A DNA stretch of 64,000 nucleotides. It comes from Bryoerythrophyllum caledonicum. Its lineage: Eukaryota > Streptophyta > Bryopsida > Pottiales > Pottiaceae. The notes under the pieces were generated by a model. The model saw nothing but the letters and a program-made list of their open reading frames with translations. It was not told the DNA's origin and did no database searches. Positions 47,306-61,000 of the stretch are shown here, one piece after another. The stretch spans positions 2,062,028 through 2,126,027 of the forward strand of contig OZ020519.1 in assembly GCA_963971425.1 (NCBI GenBank), given 5' to 3'. Both the position numbers and the translations under genes were made by a program. Position 1 is the first letter of the stretch, and every line of letters starts with the position of its first letter.

Positions 47306-47947
47306 GCGCGGTGAGAGAGATCAATCGTCCGCGTTTTGAGCTTAGGGTTTTGATGACCCCGCCATAGCCAGAAAAACTCTGCAACGGCGTCAAGCTCGGT
47401 AAGCTCTGTCTCCTCGTCACTCTCTCCCTCGCGTGCGGAGCCAGTACGCGGTTGATACCTTGGTCCGTCAACAAGGTACCGTGGCTGATACCCTGTGGAG
47501 TGAGATAGACACCCGTCTACCTAACATAACAGGAGCTCCCACAGCTCATGGTGTAAGTGGGCCACTCATCACCGCCTCCCTCTGCCGCAACATGACGCTA
47601 TAATCTACCGCAAGAATGCATCACGATTCACAATCACTTTCACCTTAACGCCGCCGCGCGCCTGCGTCACAAGACAAACTAGCATCATTCTCATCCGCCG
47701 CTGAAGAAAAACCCGTGGACCTTCGCTTTCACTTTACTGTTAGGCTTTCGGCGTCGGGTATTCGCAGCTTCCTTGTCGCCGTCATGGCCTGATGCTTTCC
47801 AGGCTCGCTCTCCTGTGCCCTTGTTTCCACCCTTTTGCTCTTTAGAATCTGCCACAGTGGAATTTGGAGCTCCGAGCATCGCCTCCAGTACGGTTGCAAT
47901 TGATGGTGTGAGCATCCAAAGCGTTGAGATTGAGTAAACTTTTGGCC
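47306..47947. promoter_or_regulatory. Bidirectional promoter region (metaxin / HOZ)
   Basis: The two genes are transcribed away from each other from this 642-bp region. The metaxin side carries TTAGGGTTT at 47342-47350 (AAACCCTAA in the metaxin direction). No TATA box is obvious on either side. Confidence 0.5.
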
Positions 47948-50620
47948 ATGGATGTTCTTCGGAGTTCCAGTGCGTTGGGAGCAATCGGGTGCGGTACTGC
48001 GACGAGAAGAAGTGCAGTAACGACCCAGTCTGCGAAAGTGCGCTTTGCTTCGTCTTCGGCCTTGTTAGATGATTTGAAGAGTAGCGAGGATTTTGGGTAA
48101 GTGGGTATGCGTTTCCCTTGTAAAGGAGGGAATCGGATGTTTTCTTACACGGTTTGTGATCTGGCAGTTTGAAAGCTGGGAAATCGTGGAAGCAAGAGAA
48201 GTGTAGCGGTAGTCGTTTCGAAGTGTCAGCTCTTCTCAACGGCAAGGACAATTGCGCCCCACAGTTGAATCCCAAGCCTGCCAAGTCCGATGATAGCGCC
48301 TTTGAGTTGAAGATAAGCACGCCGTCTGGAAATGCCAAGCCTCAGAATGGGAATGGGAAGAGGGGCTCTGAGAATGGGGCGGTCAAGCCTCTAGACTCCT
48401 CTGCACAGGTGAGTTGGAGATAAGTCGATTGCTGAAATGCGATTTCATGACCTAAATTTAGGTTATATCCATTCATGTCAACTTGCGAAACTTCGGGATG
48501 GAGTATGAAACTTGAGGGAATATTGAGGAGTTACCTGGCTCCTGATTCAGAGCACCAGGAGCTCGGATCAGATTGACTGCAATGGCGCCAACAGCAACCG
48601 CTCCGGGCTCATCCGCACACCGATATCTGGAGGGGTGCAGAGTGCGACCTCGTCTCACAACCTTCCTGCTCCCGCCGTCGCCGTCCGCAACCTAATTGAG
48701 CAGGTAATGGAAGCACAGCAAAACTCATTCAAATTACAACACGAGACTGTTCCAGCCTTGAGTACCCCCTTTTCTCGTTAGATTAAGCTATGCAGCAAAT
48801 TTATAAGAATAATTCCTAATTCTGTAAAACAAATATGGATAAAACTCAAATTCGTTGTCCGCTTCAAATTAATTGACTCACTATGATTTCTCCATGAAGT
48901 AAATCTTGTAGATCTCTAGTAAGCAGACCCATTTTTTTTCACACACCATACACTAATCCCCTACCACCACTTTGACCTTCCATAATCAAGTACAAGATAA
49001 CTAAATTATGAAGTGAAAGAGTTAAACACAAGTGAATTTATAAGAGATGGCCACAGGAACAGTATGCTCTACCTTACATACTCATCTGACCTTCAGTATT
49101 GCGTGTACAGGCCCAATTTGCCCACTTGTGCACCGTCATGTCGCGCATGCACCACCGTCGACAAGGGTACCCGTTTGGCTCGTTCGTGGATTTTGCTCCA
49201 GACGACTCTGGACGTAAGATTATACATTTTTTGTAATGGGTGTGGCTTCTGGATCACTATGGAATCAGTTTGAACCTCGATTATTAACTCAAGGATGTTA
49301 TTGCAGATCTAATCTTCTCCTTCTCTGCTCTCGCGATTCACACAAGGAACTTGCTGGTGGATCCAAGGTGTACAGTAGTTATTCAGGTTTGTTTCCTTTG
49401 GTTCGAGGTTAAAAGATAAGTTGAAGTTTAGATCTATGTGAACTATGAATCCCTACTTTGGATCTTTTGTTAGGTAGCACATGGCAAACATAAGGCTTTG
49501 TATATACTACTCCCATGGGACGTTTAGGGTGAAGTGCTTGTTACTTCACTCCATTATCATTGCTTGGGTTGGGATGGAATCCTTTCTGGATTGCTAATTT
49601 TATTCTGGTTGTGGGCAGCTGCCAGGTTCCAGTGGTTTGGGAAACGCAAGAGTCACAATCTTCGGTGATGTGCATCCTTTGTCCCCCGATCAGCAGGTGA
49701 TTACTCTATCAGATCTAATTATCATCACTTTATCTTTAGGTTGATACTCACCGCTTGATTCTAATTGAGTACATGAGCAGGCGTTGGCGCATAAATTCTA
49801 CAGTAGAAAACATCAACATTCTCCTTCACATCAGTGGGGCAACTTTACGTATTATCGTATGCATAATATAAGGTGGGTTGCCATTCACCCTTCTACTGTT
49901 GAATTGCAACGTATACTCGTCTGGGTAATAACACAGATGAAAACAAATGGCGTGTTATTTTTATGCAGTGATATTTACTTCGTGGGTGGCTTCGGTACAG
50001 TTGCATGGGTGGATGTAAAAGAGTATGAGAGTGCTAGACCTGATATCATTGCCGTGAACGGAGCTGAGAACATCTTGAAGGTTTTTTGACTCCTCTCCAT
50101 TTACGCTGTGATTTATCCTGTGCTGTTGTCTTCATCACACCACTTTTGCATTTCAGTTTTCAAGGGCATGAATATTTTTACATTGATTTGTCTCTGGAAA
50201 ATGAGATGGTGGTTCCTAGCCGTTTGTGACGGAATCTCATACGTATCTGGTTTGCAGGAGTTGAACGCAAGGTACTCAATACCTTTGCGGGAGGTGTTGA
50301 GTGCAGAGACAGAAGTTGACGACGTTGCTCTGATTTCAATAGATAGTAAAGGAGCCGATATCCGTGTACGTCAAGGAGTTCAGGTAATTCTCATTTTCAG
50401 TTCTTCTTAATTGAGCTTATCTTCGGTGATAGAAAATACTACAGTTGACTGAGCTCAATGTTTTTCCTGACTTGAGCATGGCTTTTGCAATGGGGTGCAG
50501 TTTCACGTGCAAAGAGTTTCATTTGATGAAGTCCATGCTGTAGTGACCCTGGGGCAGGCAATGAAAGCGGTACAAAACGTGTTGGACCGAGCTTATGCCT
50601 GTCTAGCTTATGCAGATTAG
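47948..50620 (+). CDS. HugZ-like FMN-binding split-barrel protein (plastid HOZ type)
   Basis: Resembles plant plastid FMN-binding proteins of the HOZ/HugZ-like family (pyridoxamine-phosphate-oxidase-like split barrel plus a DUF2470-like C-terminal domain). Exons: 47948-48096, 48168-48408, 48551-48703, 49111-49213, 49307-49386, 49619-49696, 49781-49872, 49969-50080, 50258-50383, 50501-50620. They join in frame to 417 aa. The Ser/Ala/Arg-rich start looks like a transit peptide. Residues about 60-165 are a poorly conserved linker. The barrel starts at about 169 (AVAVRNLIEQAQFAHLCTVM, GYPFGSFVDFAPDDSG). Next are VTIFGDVHPLSPDQQ, HQWGNFTYYRMHNISDIYFVGGFGTVAWV and VDDVALISIDSKGADIRVRQG. It is related to haem-degrading HugZ, but plant members are thought to act in oxidative or tetrapyrrole homeostasis. 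The start of exon 3 is chosen to avoid a stop. Confidence 0.9.
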
Positions 50621-51313
50621 CCGACGAAACCATTAATACATTGAAATGCAAATTACATTTATTGTTGGAGGGTGAGCTTCGAACCGACTCAGAACTCCAT
50701 TGATCAAACAAAACATTTACAAGGTACTGTTTATACATTGTTTTTAATTCATGTTTCGAGATCTTCCTACAGTGTCTCACCTTTGTCTGCCATTGCGCTC
50801 CATGAATTAGCTTTTGATTCTCTTGTGAACCTTTGCCTAGAGAAATGATGAGCTCTTGTTGGTGCAACGAAGTGTAACAGTCACTTGTGTTACCAGGTCC
50901 ACTATCGTGCAAGGCGCCTTGAGCCTTCATTTCTATTCTAGACTTTAGAGAACTGCAAAACGTTCAGATTTTTTGGGTAACATGAGCAAAATACCTTACC
51001 CATGTCCGAAATGGAGGCCCAATTCGTTGACGTGAAACCAAGTCTGCTTCGCCCTTTGTCGAAGATGAGTTGGTGATTCTGTTGCATCACATTTCCTATG
51101 ATGTTATACGATGAAAAACCTGAGTCCATGTGTCTCGAAAGCATAGCCAAGCACAGGATGGTCTCACTCTCCTCCATATACATGAACAGATTTCCTGCTG
51201 AGCAAGAGTAATCCTTTTTTATAATGTTTTTTGAATTTGGTTCTTGGGAGAGTTGTTTAACGTTAGTATCTAGCGTCCTCTCAGCCAACCGCGTGATGAC
51301 ACATATGCAATAT
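50621..51313. other. Downstream region of HOZ, no gene
   Basis: Minus-strand open frames at 50930-50439 and 51366-50938 lack recognised domains. The first overlaps HOZ exon 10, so it is probably chance. The second (142 codons) is undecided. Confidence 0.4.
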
Positions 51314-51520
51314 TTAATCCCCGAAGGATCATTGTCCCTTAGGAGGACGATTTTGATTTTGGGCAAGTTTCTAGTACTAAAATAAAAAAGTCTTTTTAAT
51401 TTTTTTTAAGTTTTTAAAAACTAGATTGCCCCTATAAGAACTTTGTGGAGATTTTTTTATTTTTTATTTTATTTTTGGATTCATGGATTGAAAGTTATTA
51501 ACCTTCAAAGGAAAAAAAGG
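51314..51520. mobile_element. Left-end fragment of a TTAA element
   Basis: TTAA (51314-51317) is followed by TCCCCGAAGGATCATTGTCC and a gattttgattttgggca block, as in the left end at 53,324. Similarity stops after ggattcatgg..gaaagtta at about 51,500, so it is a truncated copy. Confidence 0.6.
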
Positions 51521-52789
51521 GAATTGCCGGGCCACCTTGGCACCCTTGTGAACTAATGAAAGGAGTGTTAAAGAGGGGCAATGAGTACGGGCACAAAGGG
51601 TGGATGAAGGGTGGGGCAGCCTAAATCATTGGTGAGAAGAAGTTGAAGGGAAGGCCTCACGAAGTCCAAAGAAGAAGGATAAAAAAAATCATACAAAAAA
51701 ATATAGATGGCCCGTTGACAAGGCCCGACAGCTTATGGACTTTGCCGCATGTCAGAGGTTGGGTGGGCCCAAAATCATGGGAGCCATTGTGGCTTGTGGG
51801 GCTAGGAACCGGGCTGGACTCACGGCCCTAGGCTTGAGACCGGGCTCCAAAATTATTATTTTAATATTACTTCAATGTAGTGCCTTATAATATTTTTATT
51901 TTATTAATTATTTCAGTATTATTTTTGTTTCTAACATATATATGATGATACATATGTCATATACATAAATATTTCTAATTTTACAATTCCTTGTCATTTA
52001 TATTTATTCAATAATACTAGAAAGACAAAATACAAAATTGACATTCTTACCTTGCTACTTTTAAGATAATCACAAATTTAGTAGGTATTCAAGCTTGGAT
52101 ATACAATTCTTTCAATTCCAAATAGATTCAATATCACAATGCCTCTACATCAAGAACCACAACTTAGAAAATATAGAATTCGCTAATATTTATCATATCT
52201 CCATGGAAAAGTATTATCCACATGGAATTATGTAATAGTTTTGAACACAAGGTTTACATAATTCAAGGGGATGAAATATAAAATTAACATATGGAAAATT
52301 TGTTTTTTTAAAGGCCCCAAAACATGGACTAAGCACTTTTGAAGCGATTGAGCTTACTGAAATGCGGTTGAAGGATGTTTTGGAAGTACAGACAATATTG
52401 CTAATAAGCAATGTCCTTTTGTCCAAATAACGGTTTTCACAAGAAATATTGGCAATGCTCATGACATCTAGATGTCCGACTACTTTAGAATTTTTGAATA
52501 GTGATGTCTCATCACTGTACAAAATTAAGGAGCAATTACTCCACTGGAGTTGTTGATGGATCCATGTTCTTCCTAAACATCACCTGGTACCATGTCAGCC
52601 ATCAATCAAACTTTGGAAATCATGCACCTTGAGGCTTGCCACATTGTACTCTATGTTTTTTTCTTGTTGGTTCGTGTGATATTGCTCTATTTCCAAGCCA
52701 AGCGTTCATGATGCATGCGTAGCCAGTCATTGGAAATTGGTAACTTGCCATATCTGTATGCACTTAGGTTACTAGAATACTAATAGTAC
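51521..52789. other. Spacer, nothing recognised
   Basis: AT-rich in 51,850-52,300. No gene or clear repeat is seen. The minus-strand frame at 52522-52214 has no recognised motif. Confidence 0.45.
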
Positions 52790-53190
52790 TCTGTGAAGTT
52801 TATAACCAATAGGGCTAAAAAGAACCTCCAAAGAGGTATTGGTGAAATGAGGCATAGATATACTAAGAGTTGTGATTGTTTTATCATTTCAATTTATCAA
52901 AATCAGCCTTAAATATCTACAATTTGTATGACTACAATGAAGGTAGCTAAGATTCATTACATTGGAATTTCTTTTTCTTCCTTTGCAAAGAGTTCTAAAA
53001 CTACTTCTAATGTGAGTTTAGAGATCATTGAGGTCTTTTCTTGATTGAACTAAACAATTTAAGTTAAGACACTACCAACCCTTCCTATTGATCTCATGGT
53101 GATTAAGAATATCAAATTACTTGTATTATAAATCCAAAGACTAGTATTTTGTGGGAACATTGGATGACTTTACAAATACCTCAAACGTCG
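52790..53190 (-). repeat. Dispersed repeat, inverted copy
   Basis: In reverse orientation it shows the landmarks of the IFT122 intron repeat (tgaaatgaggca, ttcttcctttgcaa, attgatctcatgg, ggatgactttacaaa at the end). It lies about 130 bases before a TTAA element. Confidence 0.6.
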
Positions 53191-53323
53191 TGGCCAATTT
53201 TGCCCTAATCTTTGGCATAACTTGTATGAAGTGGAGGCATGTGTCAAATAGTTACGAATAAAAGCCAACATTTTGAAATTGCAAGTCAGAAGTGGCACCA
53301 TCTATGAACTCTTTGGTTCTATA

Positions 53324-54253
53324 TTAACCCCTAAAGGACCAAGTGTCCCTTTGGACGGATGATTTTGATTTTGGGTAGGTTTCTAAATTTGAAAAAAATT
53401 TAAAAAATAGGGAAATTTTTATACTAGATTTTCCCTAATAAGAGCTTTGTGGAGGTATTTTCAGTATTATTTTTGGATTCATGGTTTGAAAGTTAGTACC
53501 ACTCAAAGCTAGAAATGGGAACTCTGGGCAACTTCAAAATTTTGCTAGAAGTTTCTATAGACATTGAGATTTTTCATGCATATAGAGAATAATACCTTCT
53601 TTGAAAATGTCAAAAAAATTCTTGTCTTTAGTGTGAAAAATCATTTTAACCCAAATCATACATTTTTACACATTTTGGGCAAGCAGGAAAAAAAACTTCA
53701 TCTTTTCTATATAAAACCTAGAGATCTTCATATTTTTCACTTTTAATTTTTTCAACAACAATATGTGGTGGAAACCTTCTTATTGACAGTTTGGATTATT
53801 ATTCATAAGCATACTAAATTCACAAAAAAATAAAACCTGAACTAGCAATTGTGGAACCTCCACTCCTTGCACACTTGATTTGAATATGCCACACCCCTTT
53901 TTTACCTCTAAAAATTGGTGAATAGGGAACTAACATCATGCTCAACACAATTGTAAGAGATTTAGACCTTGTGTAGTGCAAAAATTTAACACCAAGTGAA
54001 GTCAAAGTCTGCTGATCCACTTAGCGCAGGGGAAAAAATGAATCATTTGCTTGATTTCAATCACTATAATCTTTCAATCTGTGCGATCAAAGTTTATGAA
54101 ATTTCGTGAGGATGTTACTTTCTAAGTCTTGATTAAGATCCTACGGTCAAAACTAGAAATATAAGTTTTTGTTTCCTCCCTTACTCATCGCACCAAAATC
54201 AACAATTTTGAAGTGTTTTTGGTGTGAAATTGTCACGGGCCTTTAGGGATTAA
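53324..54253. mobile_element. TTAA-flanked non-autonomous element (930 bp)
   Basis: TTAA (53324-53327 and 54250-54253) bounds CCCCTAAAGGACC on the left and GGGCCTTTAGGGA on the right, near-perfect inverted ends. The body aligns with 30,263-31,218 through shared words (ggattcatggtttgaaagtt, ttttgctagaag, cttgtctttagtg, cactataatctttcaat). There is no transposase. This is the best-preserved member of the family. Confidence 0.85.
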
Positions 54254-55092
54254 CCCCTCAATGTTCATGTATGCACTTCAAGATTGTGTAACTAATGTGA
54301 ATCTTTGGGTTAAATATTCAGTATCTTTATTATATTTTGAGATGTTTCATTACTTTGACACTAATTTAATATGTTTGGCCCACAAACCTGATGTGTGGAG
54401 AAGGGCGAAAGCTCTTGATGGACCCCAGTTCTCACTGATTGAGGCATGTGATTCCTCAATCAACTTGTCAGAAGTACACACAACTCTTCAAGGATTTGTT
54501 TATTCTTAATTGCTTTTCAATCAGTGGGAGAGCTGGGTGGTGCCTTGACTAGAATCTTTCAATTCAAGTCGATGAAGCATCAGTTGCCGGTACGAAAACA
54601 AATTACATTACAGCTTATAGCACGAACATCCATATGTCAAAACATGTATTCAGAAATGGTCTAATCGCTGACCACTTACATTACGAACATTGACATCGGA
54701 ACTGGCACTCAATTTGGAGACTCTAATCTGCAATGTTGACATAAGCGATCGTAATAAGAATGCCAATATAATCAGGCTACTGGGATGAAGAAATCTACCG
54801 GGCGCAACTTGATAGACAAACACCAATTCTAAAGATAGACCTGAAAACATTTAGGACCGCTACAAAAGTCTTCAGCTAATGCTGGGTGAAACGCAGAAGA
54901 GCCAAACAGAATGACGTTCTCATGAAGGAATAATTCCAAGTAATACCTGTGATTGCCGAGAAGTAATCTGAGCCTCGGATATCATCATCGGGTTTGCTTT
55001 GAAGCTTGTCAAATAAGAGGCCTTTAACTCTGTAAGGAACATTCATGCTAGATGTCGACATTCCTGATCCCGGGAATATCAAGTGGCGCTCA
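54254..55092 (-). other. Region after the importin-9 stop
   Basis: Probably includes the importin-9 3' UTR. An open stretch reading through the stop continues to about 54,950 (NERHLIFPGSGMST in another frame), but it would need a 25-base intron, so it is not annotated as coding. Confidence 0.4.
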
Positions 55093-58000
55093 TTATCTGG
55101 TCAGAGCAGATTGAATCACACCTTTCTCTGAATCTGTGAGAGTCTGCAGAAATACAAGTAGACATTAAACATGAGCATAAGAAAATCATCATCGGACAGC
55201 AACAACAGGAATAATAAAAATGGAAGAAAATAGTAGACGTAATCAAGGTCATGCAAATGACACTGTCAGCGAGAAAGCTACCTGACACAACTGCTCAAAT
55301 GATACTCCGTCTCTTTCCCAGAGTTGCTTGATGAAACCAGACACATATACTGTAAGATTTATCTGCAAATCAACAAAATATATGTTGTGAGGCTTGAGCC
55401 CAACTATAAGGTCACACGTTAGGGAACTTGAGCGAAGTTAACATCAGTATGCCACTTTCAAAAATCGTTACATGCAAGCAGAACTGCTTCAATTGAATAA
55501 TACCTTATTCAGAGGGTCAGTAGCAGCACATGGATCCTCTTGGTAGTCTTCATCCTCAAGCTTCACATCACAAAAAAAGCATTTTCAGCACAATTAGAAA
55601 CAGCAGAGGTTGAAAATCATCAACAATTTCACTACGAAAAGACCTTCGGTTGGTTAAAATACCTCTAAAAAAGGATCATGTGTTGTCTTTGTACAGGAAT
55701 TCAGTCTAGAATATTGCAATCAACGATGTACTGCCACTTCTCAACCTCTAACGACCATTTCAATCAAAATTTATTATGTACCTCGTCTGTCAATAAGTGC
55801 TCAAATCCTGAGAGTTCCTTGAATACAGATGAAGGCTCTTTGTTTAACTTGACATCCATAGCACCAGCGTCTTCTTCCTCGTCCTCATCATCCTCATCCT
55901 CGTCTTCGTCAGCATCCTCCCATTCTTCGTCCTGTAATAAGTGATAGTACGTCAGCTCAGTGCCTCCGTACGTGATCCCTTCCCATAATATTTTCACAAC
56001 GCTCAGTACAACAGGAAGAAAACAGGAAATTACTGACAAAATGACAATGAGATAGCAAGTGATACCCAAGCATTCAATTATACACTTACATTGTCAAGTG
56101 CAGCAGTTGCACCCCTTTGTTCCTGGGCTTCCACCAAAGAATCAGCTAGCAAGGCAAGAAGCTGTACATGCATAAAATAGTGCGAGTTAATTTCTTCTCG
56201 AATTCTTGTGAGCACTAATCTTGGTATGGCATGAAAACACATTCAAATGTGAACTGGAGCAGCCATTGCTCTGATGACAATGCCGATCATCTATTCTTTG
56301 AAATATTCTTGACCTCGACCGTGTATCAATGCCAAAACCTACTATTCACACATTCCATATTTAAAGTGACCTATCTACTGTTTTGGTTCTTCCTAGACTT
56401 GAACAAATGAACTTGAAACAGTAACAGCTTGCAATAATCACTAAGAAATTACACACAGTAAATGAATTCTATACGTTGAACCAGAAAGAGATACCTTAGC
56501 CTGAAGAGGAACACTCGTCCATTGGTCAGGAGTAACCTTAGCCCGCGAGCGAGTGACTATTCCAGTAGTACTTGACTGAATAAAACCAAGAAAAGCATCA
56601 GGTAACAAAGAACCTTGAAAACAGTGACAACGTTCAGTATTTTCAACGGTAGCATGAGACTTGAACCGAATCCTGAAAACGACATTTGCTTCCAGATCAG
56701 CATGCATCGACATCTAGACAGAGAACGAAATAATACTAGTCATCTAGAAACTAACTCTAACCGACTCATCATCTGATATACCTTGATGATATGTCCTTGC
56801 ACATAAATTTGCGATAGCTGGGGGTGGCCGGATGCCAGCAGCAACGCCAGAGCAGTGGTGGTAACCTTGATTTGATATGACCCCTGTATTTCACCTGCGA
56901 GACAACGCTTGACCACAATGTTCAAACCTCTATCCAGTAACACAAACTATGTGATGACTTTATTATGACTCACAGAGACTCATACAAAATTGCAAATGTA
57001 AAGCTTCGCTGTGAATGAGGTGCAGAGGAAGAGCCATCCAAACTGATGTACAGGATGCCTTGAGGATTCAAGATGAACGAAGTCTATAAAGGAGGCTTGA
57101 TCGAACCACAGCTTCCTTACTCCAGAAATTGTAAAAGAAACACGCGCAATATAGAGTACATCTTCCAAACCCAATAGTACATTCTAACACAGGATCCGTA
57201 TCTGCAGGCTACTTCAGAAAAACTCACCTTGATGCATTACCCACTCCGACATTATAAACGAAAGTGCATTCTCATGTTCTTTGGCAGGAATGGCTGCCAG
57301 AAGGTCAATAAGCTGCCCCACATTTGGAGATGCCATATGCACCTGCAACCGTCAAAAGTAGAAGGTTAGATCATTGTTATCATCTCTAGAGATTAAGGCA
57401 TAGAGATGGAACTCTGTGCTACGGAACGAAATAAATGGCACTTACATCGACAAGAACATGACTATACCAATAAATACTGTGCAGCCAGAAGTGAAATCCA
57501 AAGAACGGGGACGTTTCTCTACCAATCTTGCAAACACAATTAGCAGTGTTGTTTTGAACACAGCAACTGTGGTAGACTGCATGCGAATGATGAGAGCAGC
57601 AATCAGATCCCGAATATGCGGCGCCATTCGCACAGACAGTTGCATGATAAGTTGTGTCACTAGGTTTCCAACAAACAAAGCAGACGAGCTGTCTTCTTCT
57701 GGGTTCAGCAACCTACACATATACCGAGGCAAGTATCAGGTACGCGTACGGCTACAGAAGGCTATAATACAGGTAAAAATCATAAATATCCTTAATCAAT
57801 CTGTTGCATTGCATAAATGCACATGGAAAAATAGTCAGAAGCAGCGCTGGAAAGTCGATCAAAATACAATGTAAAAGAACAATTCAATAGACCAGAGATC
57901 AATTCGAATTAAAAAATCATTTAACCTTCTATTTAAACTACCGGTATGTCGAGACTGGGAAAATAACGCTAATAAAGTGTACCTTGCAACTGTATCTAAA

Positions 58001-61000
58001 AGCATACGCATGGTCTGGTCTGCATCCCCGCCCCACTCTAGTAAAGCTTCACCTCCTTCTCTAACACAGGCTGCCAGGCACTCAGTTCCGTTCTGAAGAT
58101 CAGCAATGTACACAGGTTAGTGCAAATCACCTTCAGAAGGAAAATAGAGGTGCAAAAATGGTAAAATCAAAACTAACATGCAAAAACACCAGATCCAATC
58201 AAGGTAATGCATAGTTTTGCATCAAAACACTGAAAGTTCAATCTTCAGCTGAGTAGTTTAAACAACTAACGTGAGAGATATGAAGTAATTATGAGTTCGA
58301 AATATTCACCTGAAGCTCACTTGTGTCACCGCTTTGAAGAACTATGGCAACCACAGATTTGAATGAAGAATCATGTGCTGCTTTCACAACTTCCAAAGGA
58401 GCTTTCTGCAAGCGATGTTAGTGTGGATAAATTACAATCAGTTCCATTATAACAAGGTGTGGCATGTTTGGATAAATCATATCACGTTGGACGTTTTAAA
58501 ATTTAAAATTTTGCGTCATCAACACCAATAAAAGACTCAATTTTTCAGCCTGGTCCTCAGACCTCTGAAGCCGTGACATATCCAATAAATAGCAATACGC
58601 TTCATCTAACCTACATGCCGCATACTTGAGGGAACGTTCGACAGCAAGGAGTGATGATAGTAACACAAATTTTGATGTGACAGGAAGTACAGTACTTGCC
58701 TTGAGCAGCATGGTCAGAAGATCGAGAGCCCCAGTCACAAGGCCCTGCGGCTGATGCTGAGGCTGGCAGAAATAGAAGAACCACAGCAATTATCAACAAT
58801 ATTCAAAATCATGATACCTACTAAAACATAGCTTGATGTTCGACATTCAAAGTAATTGTGGAATCTATTTAAAGCTTCAGCCAGATACGCAATAACATTA
58901 ATGAGTTTGACAGTGGAAAAGAGGCGGCGCTTGAAAAAGTTTCTTAAACAAAATATATCCCAGGTCGTCACTCCTATACAATGATTTCAAACCCGTTGGA
59001 CTTAATCCAAGTCAAGTAAAATTCAGCGCACAAGCAAGTCATGGGAGCATGTACTTACACTGGCCAAAATAGTCGCCAAAACAGGTAAGGCACGCAGTGC
59101 AAGTGGCTGAGCACATCCTGGAACGTTCTTCAAGGACTGCGAGTGCAATTACAAAAACAAAGAAAAGGTTTTGAACAAACATTCCAACTGAGTTATCAAA
59201 ACTTATGACGAAAACACAAAAAAAAGAATCTGCTAGATAACTACAACAAACTCCATACAGATACATGTGTGCCACGATAGACATGCATAAGACAGTGTAA
59301 ACCCTTTCATAGCTCAACAATAAGGCTTTAGTTTTGGACTAATCCTAGACAATGCAACAATCTAAAGGCAACGACGATATTTCAAAAGTGCAATAGTTGA
59401 ACCTTACCTCGAGAGTGTCGAGTGAATCAAAACTGATAAAAGGATCAGACACATTAAGAGCCCAAATATTTAGAAGGAGGGGAGATATGACGGGCTCCGC
59501 TGCTGCCGCTGCTTGATCGTCTACAGCAATCAACAGATTCAAGATCTTAGACCCTTTGTACATAGGTTCAACATATTGAGATAGTCAATTCAAAATCATA
59601 GAGATGATGCAATTAAAGCAGGTGACTGCAGCTTAAAGAAAAACCTAACCTGCTTTAATTGCAGCTTGCAAAGTCTCTAAAACAAGATGCAACGTCTCAT
59701 CCGACGCCTGACATGAAAATTGCAAATGTCAATACGACAGCACCAGAAGTCACAGAATAAACCTAGTTCTACTTCCAGAACCAATTCAAGATACTTTTCA
59801 CAACAAAAACTTTAGTACTCTCAACGTCTTAAGCTTTCACTAAGATGAACCGGCTTCTATCGACTACACGAACATCTATGATGTGAGATCTTCATGCGGC
59901 CCAAATGTCAATTCACTCACAGTCCCACAAGCTCGTGTGGAGTTTCATGTTACAAACAGTGAACGCTCAGCCACATGCTACAACTGCAAAATGATTTTAC
60001 ACAGGAGATTTCACTACTTAGAAACTTCAAACTCACCTCCTGAAGTAACTTCGCGAGGGCAGCAAACACTGACCCAAGATGCGGCCTCAAGCTGGGAACA
60101 TCAACCTGCTCCAATAACTGAGCAAGCGCCCGACAAGCACCGACTTTGATAGGTGCAGGCCTACAGCCACCAAAATAGATCTTAATGCACAATTTAAGTG
60201 CTAAGTTTAACCAAGTAACGACATGACAAATAATAACAAATACACATTCAAGAATATCTTGAAGAGTGGGTAAATGTCAAGAGCTTTATTCTCTATACGC
60301 AAAAGAAAAATATACTCAATACATTAAATATACTCAATATACTCAATATTTAAGATAAAATATACTTTGATAGGTGCAGGCCTACAGCCACCAAAATAGA
60401 TCTTAACGCAGGATATTTAATGGTAAGCCCTCAAACCATTTAAAGAAAAACCTGCATGAAGAACTTACATTCCATCGCCTAAACCCAAAATGGCTGCATA
60501 AAAGAACTTCTCCGACCTTGTTTTGTCTATCTGCAACAGATATCCGATGGTATTATAGAAGTACATGGCACATAGATAGAGTCAAATAAAATCAGATAGA
60601 TATATAACCTTGAGTCCAGTACATGTGCACGATCGTGCAACTCATCCGTAGATGGAGAATCTTAAGGAAATCCAGAAGAAACACTTAATGAACGATTTAT
60701 GGCTTCTCAATACTTGGATTATTAGGGAACGGCCATACCATAACAAAGATCATGATGTTAGACCGCATAAAATTCATTGGGAATTGATTAGACCACGGTT
60801 GACTGAACAAATTGAATATGAGATTACTGCGAAACTTGTTTCAAAGATAAGAATCGAGCTTGCAAACATTCGAAATACCACCTTACAGAGAACACTTAAC
60901 ATCATGCTGACTCCATCTAATAATGATATTTACCAAATATTATTAAGAAGTAATTTAAGAAAAATACTAGAAAATCAAATTTATAATTGCCTAGAACTTA

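Noticed and set aside
54950-55121. Extra importin-9 exon after DSEK (NERHLIFPGSG...)
   Set aside because: Would need a 25-base intron; reading straight through gives a C-terminus (GVIQSALTR) that fits the family end.
56576-56713. Exon extension MSMHADLEANVVF... in importin-9
   Set aside because: The family sequence joins HIIK directly to the TRSRAK exon; the extension lies between good splice sites and has no counterpart.
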